Part shown: positions 9,834 through 17,889 of the stretch, piece by piece | Layout of the letters: each line of letters starts with the position of its first letter | Numbering within the stretch: the stretch's first letter is position 1 | Assembly (NCBI GenBank): GCA_965221455.1 | Contig: OZ244890.1 | Coordinates: forward strand, 2,440,189-2,504,188 | Length of the DNA stretch: 64,000 nucleotides | Direction: 5' to 3' | Source of the DNA: SMWN01 sp965221455 | Lineage (GTDB): Bacteria > Pseudomonadota > Gammaproteobacteria > Eutrophobiales > Eutrophobiaceae | Notes under the pieces: generated by a model | The model's input: the letters and a program-made list of their open reading frames with translations, nothing else | The model's database searches: none | Told to the model about the DNA's origin: nothing | Made by a program: the position numbers and the translations under genes

Positions 9834-10240
9834 TTACCTTCAGTTCCACCAATCTCAACTTTATGATCGAACTCGAGTAAAAATTTTATATCTCTTACAT
9901 ATTCATTTCTACCTTCATAGGCAACATGTAGATATTTCTTTCCTGATTTTTTATCTCTAACAATATTTACCAATTTTTTAAGATCTTCATCTTTACTAAA
10001 ACGAATCGTATTTGAATTAATTTCTATGTTTTTTTGGAAACTTGTTCGTATTTTTCCTTTGCTTAATTTTTCTATATCCGGCCGACCTGCAGCACTTTCC
10101 ATTGCCGCAATAACTGCAAACTTCTCGGTATATAACGGAAAAATTCTAAGTCCCGTAAGAACAAAAAAAGCAAGAACCCCCAGTAACGCGGACAAACCCA
10201 GGAAACCAATTCCATACTGCTTATTTCTCAAATTCTGCAT
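9830..10240 (-). CDS. DUF4845 family membrane protein
   Basis: Small membrane protein of unknown function, 136 residues, with one N-terminal transmembrane segment (about residues 12-30) and a periplasmic tail. Proteins of this family are found between lepB and rnc in many gammaproteobacteria and betaproteobacteria, and this one occupies that place. The link to signal peptidase or RNase III is positional only. It is the last gene before rnc and overlaps it by 4 bases. Confidence 0.85.
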   Translation of the reverse strand: MQNLRNKQYGIGFLGLSALLGVLAFFVLTGLRIFPLYTEKFAVIAAMESAAGRPDIEKLSKGKIRTSFQKNIEINSNTIRFSKDEDLKKLVNIVRDKKSGKKYLHVAYEGRNEYVRDIKFLLEFDHKVEIGGTEGK

Positions 10241-10259
10241 CGTCCACCCCTTTAATCAT

Positions 10260-11045
10260 TTATTCGCTTATTATCGTACCAATTCTGTTCCACCCAATAC
10301 CACCATTTTTACTATCCCAATTCATCCAAATCATGAATGCCCGACCGACAAGATTTTCATCCGGAACAAACCCCCAGTAGCGACTATCCTTACTATTATC
10401 GCGATTATCTCCCAGAACAAAATAATGTCCCTGAGGAACAACACCTTCAATATTCTGCGAAGGCCTGTACGGCAGGCTCAAAATCTCATGTTCAGCGTCT
10501 TCAAGCAAGACCCTGCTCAATATTGCTCCATCCATAATCTTACCTGATCCCTCAGCCTGATAAGTACCAATTTCTATTCGTTCAACGGGTTCGTCATTGA
10601 TAGTCAATAGTTTATCGCGATAACTGTATTTATCACCTGGCAACCCTACAACACGCTTGATAAAAGGAATACTTGGATCCATCGGATAACGAAAAACAGC
10701 GATATCTCCACGATTCGGCGTCTTATTTTCAATTATTTTAGTATTAAGTACGGGCAGGCGGATGCCGTAATCATATTTATTGACCAGAATAAAATCTCCA
10801 ATCAACAGCGTTGGCATCATCGAACCTGAAGGTATCCTGAAAGGTTCTACAATAAATGAGCGTAATATCAGGACAACAAGGAATATTGGAAAAAAAGACC
10901 TGGCAAAATCGACAATGGCGGGCAGAACCAATTCACCATTATCATCTTTACTATTTTTATCAACAAAAAAAAGTACGCCACATAACCAAACAAGACCACT
11001 TATGAATACTAAAATGACCAATACAGCTGAAAAATCCACATTCAT
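10260..11045 (-). CDS. lepB: Signal peptidase I
   Basis: Cleaves signal peptides from exported preproteins at the periplasmic face of the inner membrane. The 261-residue product has hydrophobic segments at about 6-27 and 50-64. The catalytic serine is residue 75 in IPSGSMMPTL, and the general-base lysine is residue 130 in FIKRVVGLPGD. GDNRDNSKDSR, the conserved box E, is near residue 216. Its ATG overlaps the lepA stop as ATGA, the standard lepA-lepB coupling. Confidence 0.96.
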   Translation of the reverse strand: MNVDFSAVLVILVFISGLVWLCGVLFFVDKNSKDDNGELVLPAIVDFARSFFPIFLVVLILRSFIVEPFRIPSGSMMPTLLIGDFILVNKYDYGIRLPVLNTKIIENKTPNRGDIAVFRYPMDPSIPFIKRVVGLPGDKYSYRDKLLTINDEPVERIEIGTYQAEGSGKIMDGAILSRVLLEDAEHEILSLPYRPSQNIEGVVPQGHYFVLGDNRDNSKDSRYWGFVPDENLVGRAFMIWMNWDSKNGGIGWNRIGTIISE

Positions 11046-12841
11046 TTATCTCTTTTCCCTACGTGTAATATAGCCATGAAAGCATCTTGTGGTATTTCCA
11101 CTGATCCAAATTGCTTCATTCTTTTTTTACCTGCCTTTTGTTTCTCCAGTAATTTTCGCTTACGCGAAATGTCGCCACCATAACATTTTGCTGTCACATT
11201 TTTACGTAATGCCTTAACTGAAGTTCTTGACAAAATTTTTGACCCAATGGCGGCCTGAATCGCTACATCGAACATCTGTCTGGGAATAAATTCTTTTATT
11301 TTAACTATTAAATCATGCCCTCTACTTCGGGACTGTTCCTGATGTATGATAGTAGATAGGGCATCGACGCGATCACCATTAATTAGCACATCCAATTTCA
11401 CCAACGATGATGACTGAAACCTTAGGAAATGATAATCAAAAGACGCATATCCACGGCTCACTGATTTGAGACGATCAAAAAAATCCAGGACAACCTCGCT
11501 CATGGGTAATTCAAATCCCAGTGATATCTGGTTGCCGAGATATTGTAGTTTATTTTGCACGCCCCGTTTCTCAATGCATAATGTAATCACGTTACCTAAA
11601 TATTCCTGAGGTACAAGCATATCAGCATAAATGATGGGCTCACGAATCTCATTCACTTTGTCTGCAGGTGGTAAATTCGCGGGGTTATCAATGAGTATCA
11701 CTTCCCCACTGGTAACCTCCACCTGATAAACGACAGTTGGTGCCGTAATGATCATATTCATATCATATTCGCGTTCAAGACGTTCCTGAACAATTTCCAT
11801 ATGTAACATCCCTAAAAAACCGCAACGAAACCCAAAACCCAGGGCTTGAGATGTTTCAGGCTCGAAGTTAAGTGCCGCATCATTCAATTTTAATTTCGTC
11901 AGTGCTTCTCTAAAGACTTTATAATTGCCTGAATCAGTTGGATACATACCTGCAAATACTCTGGGTTTTATCTCCCGAAATCCTGGCAGCATCTCGGAAG
12001 CCGGATTTTCAGAAAGTGTTAACGTATCACCGACAGGAGCGCCGGCGAGATCTTTAATTCCACATATCACATAACCTACTTCACCTGTATTTAGCATTGA
12101 CTGCCGGGATCTCTTCGGTTTAAAAATACCTACTTCATCAACTAAATAATCTCGCTTGCTACTCATGACAGTCATTTTTTTCCCTGCCGAAAGGCGACCA
12201 TCGACGATCCTGATCAAGGAAACAACACCTAAATAATTATCAAACCAGGAATCAATGATTAATGCCCTGAGAGGTGTATTTCCCATCCCTGATGGTGCCG
12301 GGATCACTTCTATAATTTTCTCAAGTAGTTCAACGATACCCTGCCCTGTCTTCGCACTTACCTGTATTGTCTCTTCAGTATCGATACCAATAATCTCTTC
12401 GATCTCGTTTAATACACGTTCAGGCTCAGAAGATGGAAGATCAATCTTATTCAGGACAGGCAGTACTTCCAAACCAAGGTCGACTGCGGTTATACAATTT
12501 GCAACACTCTGTGCTTCAACACCTTGCGTCGCATCAACTACCAATAAAGCACCGTCACAAGCAGCCAGAGAACGTGAAACCTCGTAGCTGAAATCCACAT
12601 GTCCCGGCGTATCAATAAGGTTTAACTGATAAGTTTTCCCATTTTTCGCTTTATAATTGAGACTTACGCTCTGAGATTTAATTGTAATCCCCCGCTCACG
12701 CTCCAGATCCATTGAGTCTAAAACTTGCTCACTCATTTCGCGCTCGGTCAGACCACCGCAATGCTGTATAAACCGATCCGCCAGTGTCGACTTACCGTGA
12801 TCTATATGTGCAATGATTGAGAAATTGCGAATATATTGCAT
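11042..12841 (-). CDS. lepA: Elongation factor 4 (LepA)
   Basis: Ribosome-bound GTPase implicated in translation initiation, 30S biogenesis and back-translocation. The 599-residue length is exactly that of E. coli LepA. The GTPase domain shows AHIDHGKST (about 11-19), DTPGHVDF (about 77-84) and NKIDLP (about 131-136). The LepA-specific C-terminal domain ends in basic residues with KRKLLEKQKAGKKRMK. It heads the lepA-lepB pair and lies 121 bases after the glutaredoxin-like gene. Confidence 0.96.
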   Translation of the reverse strand: MQYIRNFSIIAHIDHGKSTLADRFIQHCGGLTEREMSEQVLDSMDLERERGITIKSQSVSLNYKAKNGKTYQLNLIDTPGHVDFSYEVSRSLAACDGALLVVDATQGVEAQSVANCITAVDLGLEVLPVLNKIDLPSSEPERVLNEIEEIIGIDTEETIQVSAKTGQGIVELLEKIIEVIPAPSGMGNTPLRALIIDSWFDNYLGVVSLIRIVDGRLSAGKKMTVMSSKRDYLVDEVGIFKPKRSRQSMLNTGEVGYVICGIKDLAGAPVGDTLTLSENPASEMLPGFREIKPRVFAGMYPTDSGNYKVFREALTKLKLNDAALNFEPETSQALGFGFRCGFLGMLHMEIVQERLEREYDMNMIITAPTVVYQVEVTSGEVILIDNPANLPPADKVNEIREPIIYADMLVPQEYLGNVITLCIEKRGVQNKLQYLGNQISLGFELPMSEVVLDFFDRLKSVSRGYASFDYHFLRFQSSSLVKLDVLINGDRVDALSTIIHQEQSRSRGHDLIVKIKEFIPRQMFDVAIQAAIGSKILSRTSVKALRKNVTAKCYGGDISRKRKLLEKQKAGKKRMKQFGSVEIPQDAFMAILHVGKRDK

Positions 12842-12962
12842 TCATTTATGCGCTCAATTTGATGACTGGCTATCTTAATTTAGCCTATGAATATTTAAAG
12901 GCAGGCGATTCTAGCTTATACAGAGACCCAGATACAGTATCAGTGATATTGTAATGTTGAGA

Positions 12963-13208
12963 TTACTCTGCTGCTAAATGCCTGATGAGTTTCTTGCGAT
13001 TCAACTTGTAACGACAAATTTCTACATCATCGATAAATAATACCGGAATTTTATCTTTGAATTGTTTTCTTAAATCTGGATCACTATCAATATCGATCAA
13101 CTTTATTATTCTGGCAGCCGACACCGACATTGTTTGCAACTCGTCTTTCATCAAATCACATAGATGGCATCCTGCTCTGCTATAAATAATAAATTCCAAT
13201 TTCGACAA
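12963..13208 (-). CDS. Glutaredoxin-like protein (DUF836)
   Basis: An 81-residue thioredoxin-fold protein with a CHLC motif (residues 14-17), the redox-active CxxC position of glutaredoxins; substrate unknown. Family members sit between mucD and lepA in many gammaproteobacteria. The only start available is TTG at 13208, with no clear ribosome-binding site. The bases before it are a diverged copy of the end of mucD. A second, internally deleted copy of this gene lies at about 13990-14061, directly after the true mucD end. The intact copy may therefore have lost its native start region. Confidence 0.85.
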   Translation of the reverse strand: MSKLEFIIYSRAGCHLCDLMKDELQTMSVSAARIIKLIDIDSDPDLRKQFKDKIPVLFIDDVEICRYKLNRKKLIRHLAAE

Positions 13209-13245
13209 ATTTTTTTTGCAATTGATTAAGAATCTTCTTCTAACC
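13209..13245 (-). repeat. Duplicated mucD tail before the glutaredoxin gene
   Basis: Read on the minus strand, this stretch matches the last codons of mucD and the bases after them at 14048-14080. GAA GGT TCT TGA in mucD corresponds here to GAA GAT TCT TAA, followed in both copies by a similar ATCA(A/G)TT(G/A)CAA. It is one end of the duplication that flanks the two unknown genes at 13300-13963. Confidence 0.7.
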
Positions 13246-13299
13246 TGCGCTGATTAGCATGGCGCAGGAAACCTTGGGTTTTATGACAATATATTATTT

Positions 13300-13689
13300 T
13301 TATTTTTTATCCAAAATACTTTTCCATTTTGAAGTATCACATTTTTCGGATGTGTAATTGCCTTTAATTTTCTCTGTTTGGCATTGTAGTGCTTGAATAC
13401 TGTAAGCAATACCTGAACTTGTATGTTTAGGTGAAGGACATTTATGAACCTCCATAAGCTGTAAGGCAATAAGCTGATTCAATCGCACATTAAGCATTTG
13501 CAGTTGTCTATTGCTTTCACGAGGTGCACTATCGTCAGAAAACCCTTCCACCTCAATCATTGCTATATCTTTATTTCCACCCTCATAGAAATTCATAAAC
13601 ACCTCACAATTTGAAAGTGCTTTATTGGACACACCGAGAGCAAGTATAAAACAAAGAACTCTAAAAAATTTTAGAAAGGACATACTCAA
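13300..13689 (-). CDS. Hypothetical exported protein
   Basis: I do not recognise this 129-residue protein. Residues 1-26 form a plausible signal peptide (hydrophobic FFRVLCFILALGV, then a small-residue cleavage region). The mature part has four Cys residues, which could form disulfides in the periplasm. Its start overlaps the end of the upstream gene by 29 bases, so the two are probably co-transcribed. It lies inside a segment that splits the usually adjacent mucD and glutaredoxin-like genes, suggesting acquisition or insertion. Confidence 0.55.
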   Translation of the reverse strand: MSMSFLKFFRVLCFILALGVSNKALSNCEVFMNFYEGGNKDIAMIEVEGFSDDSAPRESNRQLQMLNVRLNQLIALQLMEVHKCPSPKHTSSGIAYSIQALQCQTEKIKGNYTSEKCDTSKWKSILDKK

Positions 13690-13963
13690 TTTCTATGGTT
13701 GAAGACATATTGCTTGGCGTTGTATGAATAATATCCCCGCCAACCTTATTATACAAAGCCCACATTGCATTACATGCCATAGGCATTCTATTATCGCCGC
13801 TACGTGCAACAAGACGATGTAATTCACACGACACAACCCTAGCTTTTTTCAGTCCTTCTTTTTTCTTTCTTTTTAAGATTTTAAGAAGAGCCGAATCAAA
13901 CTGGGCTTGGGTATATTTTGGTTTCATAAGTCTAAATTGTATGTTAACCAAAGACTTGGTCAA
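13661..13963 (-). CDS. Hypothetical small protein with conserved-looking C-terminus
   Basis: A 100-residue protein I cannot assign. The N-terminal third is strongly basic (KILKRKKKEGLKKARVV). The rest contains RMPMACNAMWALY and a TTPSNMSSTIEIEY segment that looks like a conserved motif rather than random sequence. No signal peptide or membrane segment is visible; an internal start at MKPKYTQ (residue 13) is possible. It overlaps the following exported-protein gene by 29 bases. Both genes lie between duplicated pieces of the mucD/glutaredoxin junction. Confidence 0.5.
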   Translation of the reverse strand: MTKSLVNIQFRLMKPKYTQAQFDSALLKILKRKKKEGLKKARVVSCELHRLVARSGDNRMPMACNAMWALYNKVGGDIIHTTPSNMSSTIEIEYVLSKIF

Positions 13964-13984
13964 TTATTTTATTGTCATATAGAA

Positions 13985-14061
13985 ATCGTGATGAGTTTCT
14001 TGCGATTCAACCTTGTAATGACAAATCTCTACATCATCGACAAATAATTTATTGTAACTGA
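13985..14061 (-). pseudogene. Internally deleted glutaredoxin-like copy after mucD
   Basis: Immediately after the mucD stop, the minus strand reads LFVDDVEICHYK, matching LFIDDVEICRYK near the C-terminus of the intact gene at 12963-13208. A one-base insertion then breaks the frame, although base similarity continues through AGAAACTCATCA. The 5' half of the gene is missing. The junction falls at a short shared TTT(G/A)TCGA, which occurs both near the start and in the C-terminal part of the intact gene, suggesting deletion by microhomology. Confidence 0.75.
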
Positions 14062-15498
14062 TCAAGAACCTTCTTCTATCCTTAAAGCAAGAAAAACAGG
14101 TCCGCCTTGCCTCTGGATTAATACAGGTACTGACTTGTTTTCTGGTAACTGAGCAACCAGTTCCATAAAATGTTTCGCATTTCTTATTTTTATATTGTTA
14201 AGCAACAGCATAACATCACCATTCCTTATGCCTGCTTTATATGCGGGTCCTGATAAAACCTGTTTGACAACCACTCCATGATCCTTAATTTCAATTTCCT
14301 GGCGTTGTTGTTTGGTTAAATCTTCAACCAATACATTCAACTGGTTTCTGGCCTTATTTCGATTTTTCCCTGTCGCTGCAAACTTGCTAGCGTCGTTAAC
14401 CGGCAATTCTGCAATTTTTACTTGGAGATTGACAGACTTTCCATATCTGATTACTTGAACAGACACATTACTACCTACTTTTGTACTGCCGACCATAGGT
14501 GGTAAATCCGATGAAATTTTGATTTCATCTCCATTAAAACTAACGATAATATCACCCACCAAAAATCCGGCTTTTTCAGCAGGACTATCTGACAACACCT
14601 TTGCTATCAATGCACCGTGAGGTTTATTCATGCCAAAAGATTCGGCTAATTCTCTGGTCACATCCTGTATCACAACGCCTAACCAACCACGTGAAACACG
14701 GCCCTCATCCTTTAACTGCTGATACACATTTTTAACAACATCGACCGGAATCGCGAAAGACATGCCCATAAAACCGCCCGTACGGCTATATATTTGAGAG
14801 TTGACACCGATGACCTCACCCTGGAGATTGAAAAGCGGACCGCCTGAATTACCAGGGTTGATAGATACATCAGTTTGGATAAACGGGACATAATTTTCGT
14901 TAGGTAGACTACGACCCATCGCACTGATAATACCTTGCGTGACAGAATGGTCAAAACCAAAGGGTGAACCTATGGCCAATACCCATTCTCCAACTTTTAA
15001 ACCTGATGAATCGCCAAGTTTTAGTGTTGGTAATTTTTCGCCCTCAATTTTCAAGACAGCGAGATCACTACGTTCATCGGCACCAATGACTTCCGCGACA
15101 AATTCTCTTCGATCATTCAGCCGCACAATAATTTCATCTGCATCTTTTACGACATGATTATTAGTGATTATGTAACCATCATCTGACATGATAAAACCTG
15201 AACCAAGTGATGTCCTTTGTTGATTAGGTATTACGCCCCCTGGAATTTCGCTAAAAAACTTATTAAAAAAATCATGGAACGGACTATTTTCCGGAATATC
15301 CGGTCGACCATATTCTTCGAACCGCAAATGGCGTTCGTTATTTATAAATGTGGTACTTATGTTCACTACTGCAGCAGCATTTTTCTCCACCAGAGGAACA
15401 AAATCCGGTAATGAACGCGCTTGCAGAGATTGAAATGATAAAATCAGATAGACAGAAGCAAACATCAGTTTCCTGGACCATAGAATTGTGTAATTCAT
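14062..15498 (-). CDS. mucD: Periplasmic serine protease, DegP/MucD type
   Basis: Periplasmic protease/chaperone that clears misfolded envelope proteins. I start at ATG 15498, which has GGAG 7 bases upstream and is followed by a signal peptide (about residues 8-27); the frame is open further upstream. In this 478-residue numbering the triad is His115 (NNHVV), Asp145 (RSDLAVL) and Ser218 (NPGNSGGP). Two PDZ domains follow (about 285-365 and 390-475). It is the fourth gene of the rpoE-rseA-rseB-mucD module, the arrangement of algU-mucA-mucB-mucD in Pseudomonas, so regulation by sigma-E stress is likely. Confidence 0.95.
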   Translation of the reverse strand: MNYTILWSRKLMFASVYLILSFQSLQARSLPDFVPLVEKNAAAVVNISTTFINNERHLRFEEYGRPDIPENSPFHDFFNKFFSEIPGGVIPNQQRTSLGSGFIMSDDGYIITNNHVVKDADEIIVRLNDRREFVAEVIGADERSDLAVLKIEGEKLPTLKLGDSSGLKVGEWVLAIGSPFGFDHSVTQGIISAMGRSLPNENYVPFIQTDVSINPGNSGGPLFNLQGEVIGVNSQIYSRTGGFMGMSFAIPVDVVKNVYQQLKDEGRVSRGWLGVVIQDVTRELAESFGMNKPHGALIAKVLSDSPAEKAGFLVGDIIVSFNGDEIKISSDLPPMVGSTKVGSNVSVQVIRYGKSVNLQVKIAELPVNDASKFAATGKNRNKARNQLNVLVEDLTKQQRQEIEIKDHGVVVKQVLSGPAYKAGIRNGDVMLLLNNIKIRNAKHFMELVAQLPENKSVPVLIQRQGGPVFLALRIEEGS

Positions 15499-15598
15499 AA
15501 ACACTCCGTAGAATTGATGGTTTTTCATATGATAAAACTGTTTTAGACAAACAAGGCATTTCTGCAAAAATAATAGCCCATTGGTGGTACAGAATTAT

Positions 15599-16564
15599 TT
15601 ATCTGACATAACTAACCGATTTAGCCACCAACTTGACTGTGTCCTGGGGAACTTCGCCAACAACAGTGATCAGGTATTTACCCATCATCGTTGAAAAGGT
15701 GTTGATGCCGCCCATGCTGGATGGACCAGTGACGGTCTTCACAGATTCACCAAGTTTTTCGACAAAAATTGAAATCAGGGCCAGACCATCTGAATATGTC
15801 AAATGTTCAAGAGGCATTTGGCTTTCTTCAACCGTTTGTTTTTCATGATCACTTATAGTGAAACCTTCGGGCATCCACGTTGCTTTCCAGGATATATAGC
15901 TCTTATCCATGGGCAATTCGTCCGAGGAATTATCATGCCAGGTATAACCAACGCCTGATATCTCGGGTTTTAACCATGCATCAGGGATTTCATCCAAAAT
16001 CTGAAGTTTCGCAAAAAAGAACTGTTCCAACGGCGTTCCTTGCTTATCTTTTAATTCGGCCTTAAGTAATAGTTTCGATGCCAGATCGATCCATAGTTGA
16101 TATCCAAATCGATACTTGTCCTTCGGCAAGATATCCACTATCCATGCAGGCCTGTCAGCAACGCGATCCTGACCGGCAATTGCAAAGGTATAATACTCGG
16201 AAACCTTACCAATGTGTTCCGGCAACCGAGTTATTTGAAAATGCCTTGAATTACTTTTTTTCACCATCACCGATCCATCATCAGGCAAAAAACAAGTTAC
16301 CGAATCTTTATCTCGTATTACTTCACGCGCATAACCCGTCAAAGAGATAATTCGTTCCTGAATACCATTTTCATCAACCTTATGAATAATGCGCATGGTA
16401 TCCATATTGCCCTGACGCCTGTAAACGAAAAAACCTTCATAATTCAGTTCGTGGTTGGCTGCAGACATCTGGCGCATCAGCTCTTGTGCCAACGACATCT
16501 GATCCGCAGAAAACGAAACGGCGGGATGCAATATTAAAAGCAGAAAAATACAACGAGATAACAA
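15599..16564 (-). CDS. rseB: Sigma-E factor regulatory protein RseB/MucB
   Basis: Periplasmic protein that binds the anti-sigma factor RseA and shields it from proteolysis until misfolded outer-membrane proteins or lipids release it. The 321-residue product starts at TTG 16564 with a signal peptide ending near residue 19. An N-terminal MucB/RseB domain with the RIIHKVDENG segment and a smaller C-terminal domain ending in SVSYVR follow. It lies 25 bases after rseA and 100 bases before mucD. Confidence 0.92.
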   Translation of the reverse strand: MLSRCIFLLLILHPAVSFSADQMSLAQELMRQMSAANHELNYEGFFVYRRQGNMDTMRIIHKVDENGIQERIISLTGYAREVIRDKDSVTCFLPDDGSVMVKKSNSRHFQITRLPEHIGKVSEYYTFAIAGQDRVADRPAWIVDILPKDKYRFGYQLWIDLASKLLLKAELKDKQGTPLEQFFFAKLQILDEIPDAWLKPEISGVGYTWHDNSSDELPMDKSYISWKATWMPEGFTISDHEKQTVEESQMPLEHLTYSDGLALISIFVEKLGESVKTVTGPSSMGGINTFSTMMGKYLITVVGEVPQDTVKLVAKSVSYVR

Positions 16565-16589
16565 TTCTTTTCAATTCCCAACAGCTTAT

Positions 16590-17147
16590 TTATTTTGTGG
16601 TTACAACATTAACTGCAACCATTCTCACGTGGGGAGGCATGCCTCTAACCCCTGTATTGACACGATACTCATCATAACTAACCAAGTATCGGCTCAACCT
16701 CGGATCCGGACTTTGTAGCTGATGATTCCGCCGGTGGGCAGGCTGCGGCACCGAAATAGAAGTCTCATTCTCTGCAATGCCCGATTGATCTGCGGCTGGG
16801 ACCTGCCTTGCCTGCTGTTGCACATTAAATATTGCAATAGCAGCGACTGACGCCGCAATAGCGAATCCTATAATCGGTTTCACTAAAGTATTTTGTCTCT
16901 TGTCGGGCACGAAAACCGTCGGCCCAGAAGCAACAGCCGCTCTTATTTCACCCGTCATATTTTCATAGCGTTCCGGTAAAGAACCGCGTAAGCAATCACC
17001 AATTAAACAATATCTTGCCCATATTCCCTCAGCTTGCTCATCTTCGCATAAATTATCAATTGTCGAGCTTGCTTCATGAGTCAATTCACCATCAACCAGA
17101 GCTGATAATCGCTCATGTTCTTTCTCATTCATCATCTTTTCACTCAT
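16590..17147 (-). CDS. rseA: Anti-sigma-E factor RseA/MucA
   Basis: Inner-membrane anti-sigma factor that holds RpoE inactive. The 185-residue protein has a cytoplasmic RseA N-terminal domain (LSALVDGELTHEA near residue 14; WARYCLIGDCLRG near 43) and one membrane segment at about 88-107. A periplasmic tail for RseB binding follows. Its start overlaps the rpoE stop by 4 bases (ATGA), so sigma and anti-sigma factor are translationally coupled. Confidence 0.92.
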   Translation of the reverse strand: MSEKMMNEKEHERLSALVDGELTHEASSTIDNLCEDEQAEGIWARYCLIGDCLRGSLPERYENMTGEIRAAVASGPTVFVPDKRQNTLVKPIIGFAIAASVAAIAIFNVQQQARQVPAADQSGIAENETSISVPQPAHRRNHQLQSPDPRLSRYLVSYDEYRVNTGVRGMPPHVRMVAVNVVTTK

Positions 17148-17725
17148 TGTTCCACTAATACTTTTAATTCTTTATCAATTGCTTCACGTGCTCGAAAAAT
17201 ACGCGATCTCACCGTGCCTATAGGACAATCCATAGCAATTGCAATATCTTCATAGCTCAACCCTTCAACCTCTCTCAAGGTGATCGCAACTTTTAAATCC
17301 TCAGGCAACGCCTCAACTGAATTAAAAATAGTTTCCTGAATCTCATCCCTGAGTAATAGACGCTCAGGCGTTTCACTGTGCCTTAGAGTGTGATCGCCCT
17401 CGATTTGTTCCACATCATCAATATCTTGTTCAGATTTAAGCGGTCGCCTTGATTGTACGGCTAGATGATTCTTGGCTGTATTAACCGCGATACGATATAT
17501 CCATGTATAAAAGGCACTTTCCCCACGAAAATTCGGCAATGCTCTATAAGCCTTGATAAAAGCTTCTTGAGTAATATCTTGTGCGTCATCGGGACTATGA
17601 TAAACGAACCTTGAAACCAGATTCATAACGCGCTGTTGATACTTCAGCACCAAAAGATCAAATGCTTTCTTGTCGCCCTGCTGTACTCTTTTTACCAATT
17701 GCTTATCAGTAACGCTTTCGCCCAT
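17144..17725 (-). CDS. rpoE: RNA polymerase sigma-E factor (RpoE/AlgU)
   Basis: Extracytoplasmic-function sigma factor controlling the envelope stress response. I choose ATG 17725 because GAGG lies 9 bases upstream and the resulting N-terminus (MGESVTDKQLVKRV) matches known RpoE proteins; an in-frame ATG exists 15 bases earlier. The 193-residue product has sigma region 2 (about 20-90, with DAQDITQEAFIKAYR) and region 4 (about 130-185, with LREVEGLSYEDIAIAMDCP). First gene of the rseA-rseB-mucD operon. I did not find a clear sigma-E autoregulatory promoter upstream. Confidence 0.95.
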   Translation of the reverse strand: MGESVTDKQLVKRVQQGDKKAFDLLVLKYQQRVMNLVSRFVYHSPDDAQDITQEAFIKAYRALPNFRGESAFYTWIYRIAVNTAKNHLAVQSRRPLKSEQDIDDVEQIEGDHTLRHSETPERLLLRDEIQETIFNSVEALPEDLKVAITLREVEGLSYEDIAIAMDCPIGTVRSRIFRAREAIDKELKVLVEQ

Positions 17726-17871
17726 CCAGGCAAACCTCATGCTATTATTCGTAGATAGAATATTGAGTAGAATGTTGTTTGATTCTTAAATAATTACTGT
17801 TTATAACCCGAATCAAAAATCTATACTTTAAAAGAATAAATTCTAATCAATAGCTTACATTTATTTCCGGG

Positions 17872-17877
17872 TATACT
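17872..17877 (+). promoter_or_regulatory. Candidate -10 element of nadB
   Basis: TATACT lies 12 bases before the nadB start codon. No good -35 is present 17 bases upstream. If used, transcription would start about 6 bases before the ATG, and no ribosome-binding site is visible in that interval, so the message would be nearly leaderless. Confidence 0.35.
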
Positions 17878-17889
17878 ATCTTAAGTCAC

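Noticed and set aside
17741..17889. Sigma-E autoregulatory promoter upstream of rpoE
   Set aside because: No GAACTT-like -35 with a properly spaced TCTGA-like -10 was found on the minus strand.
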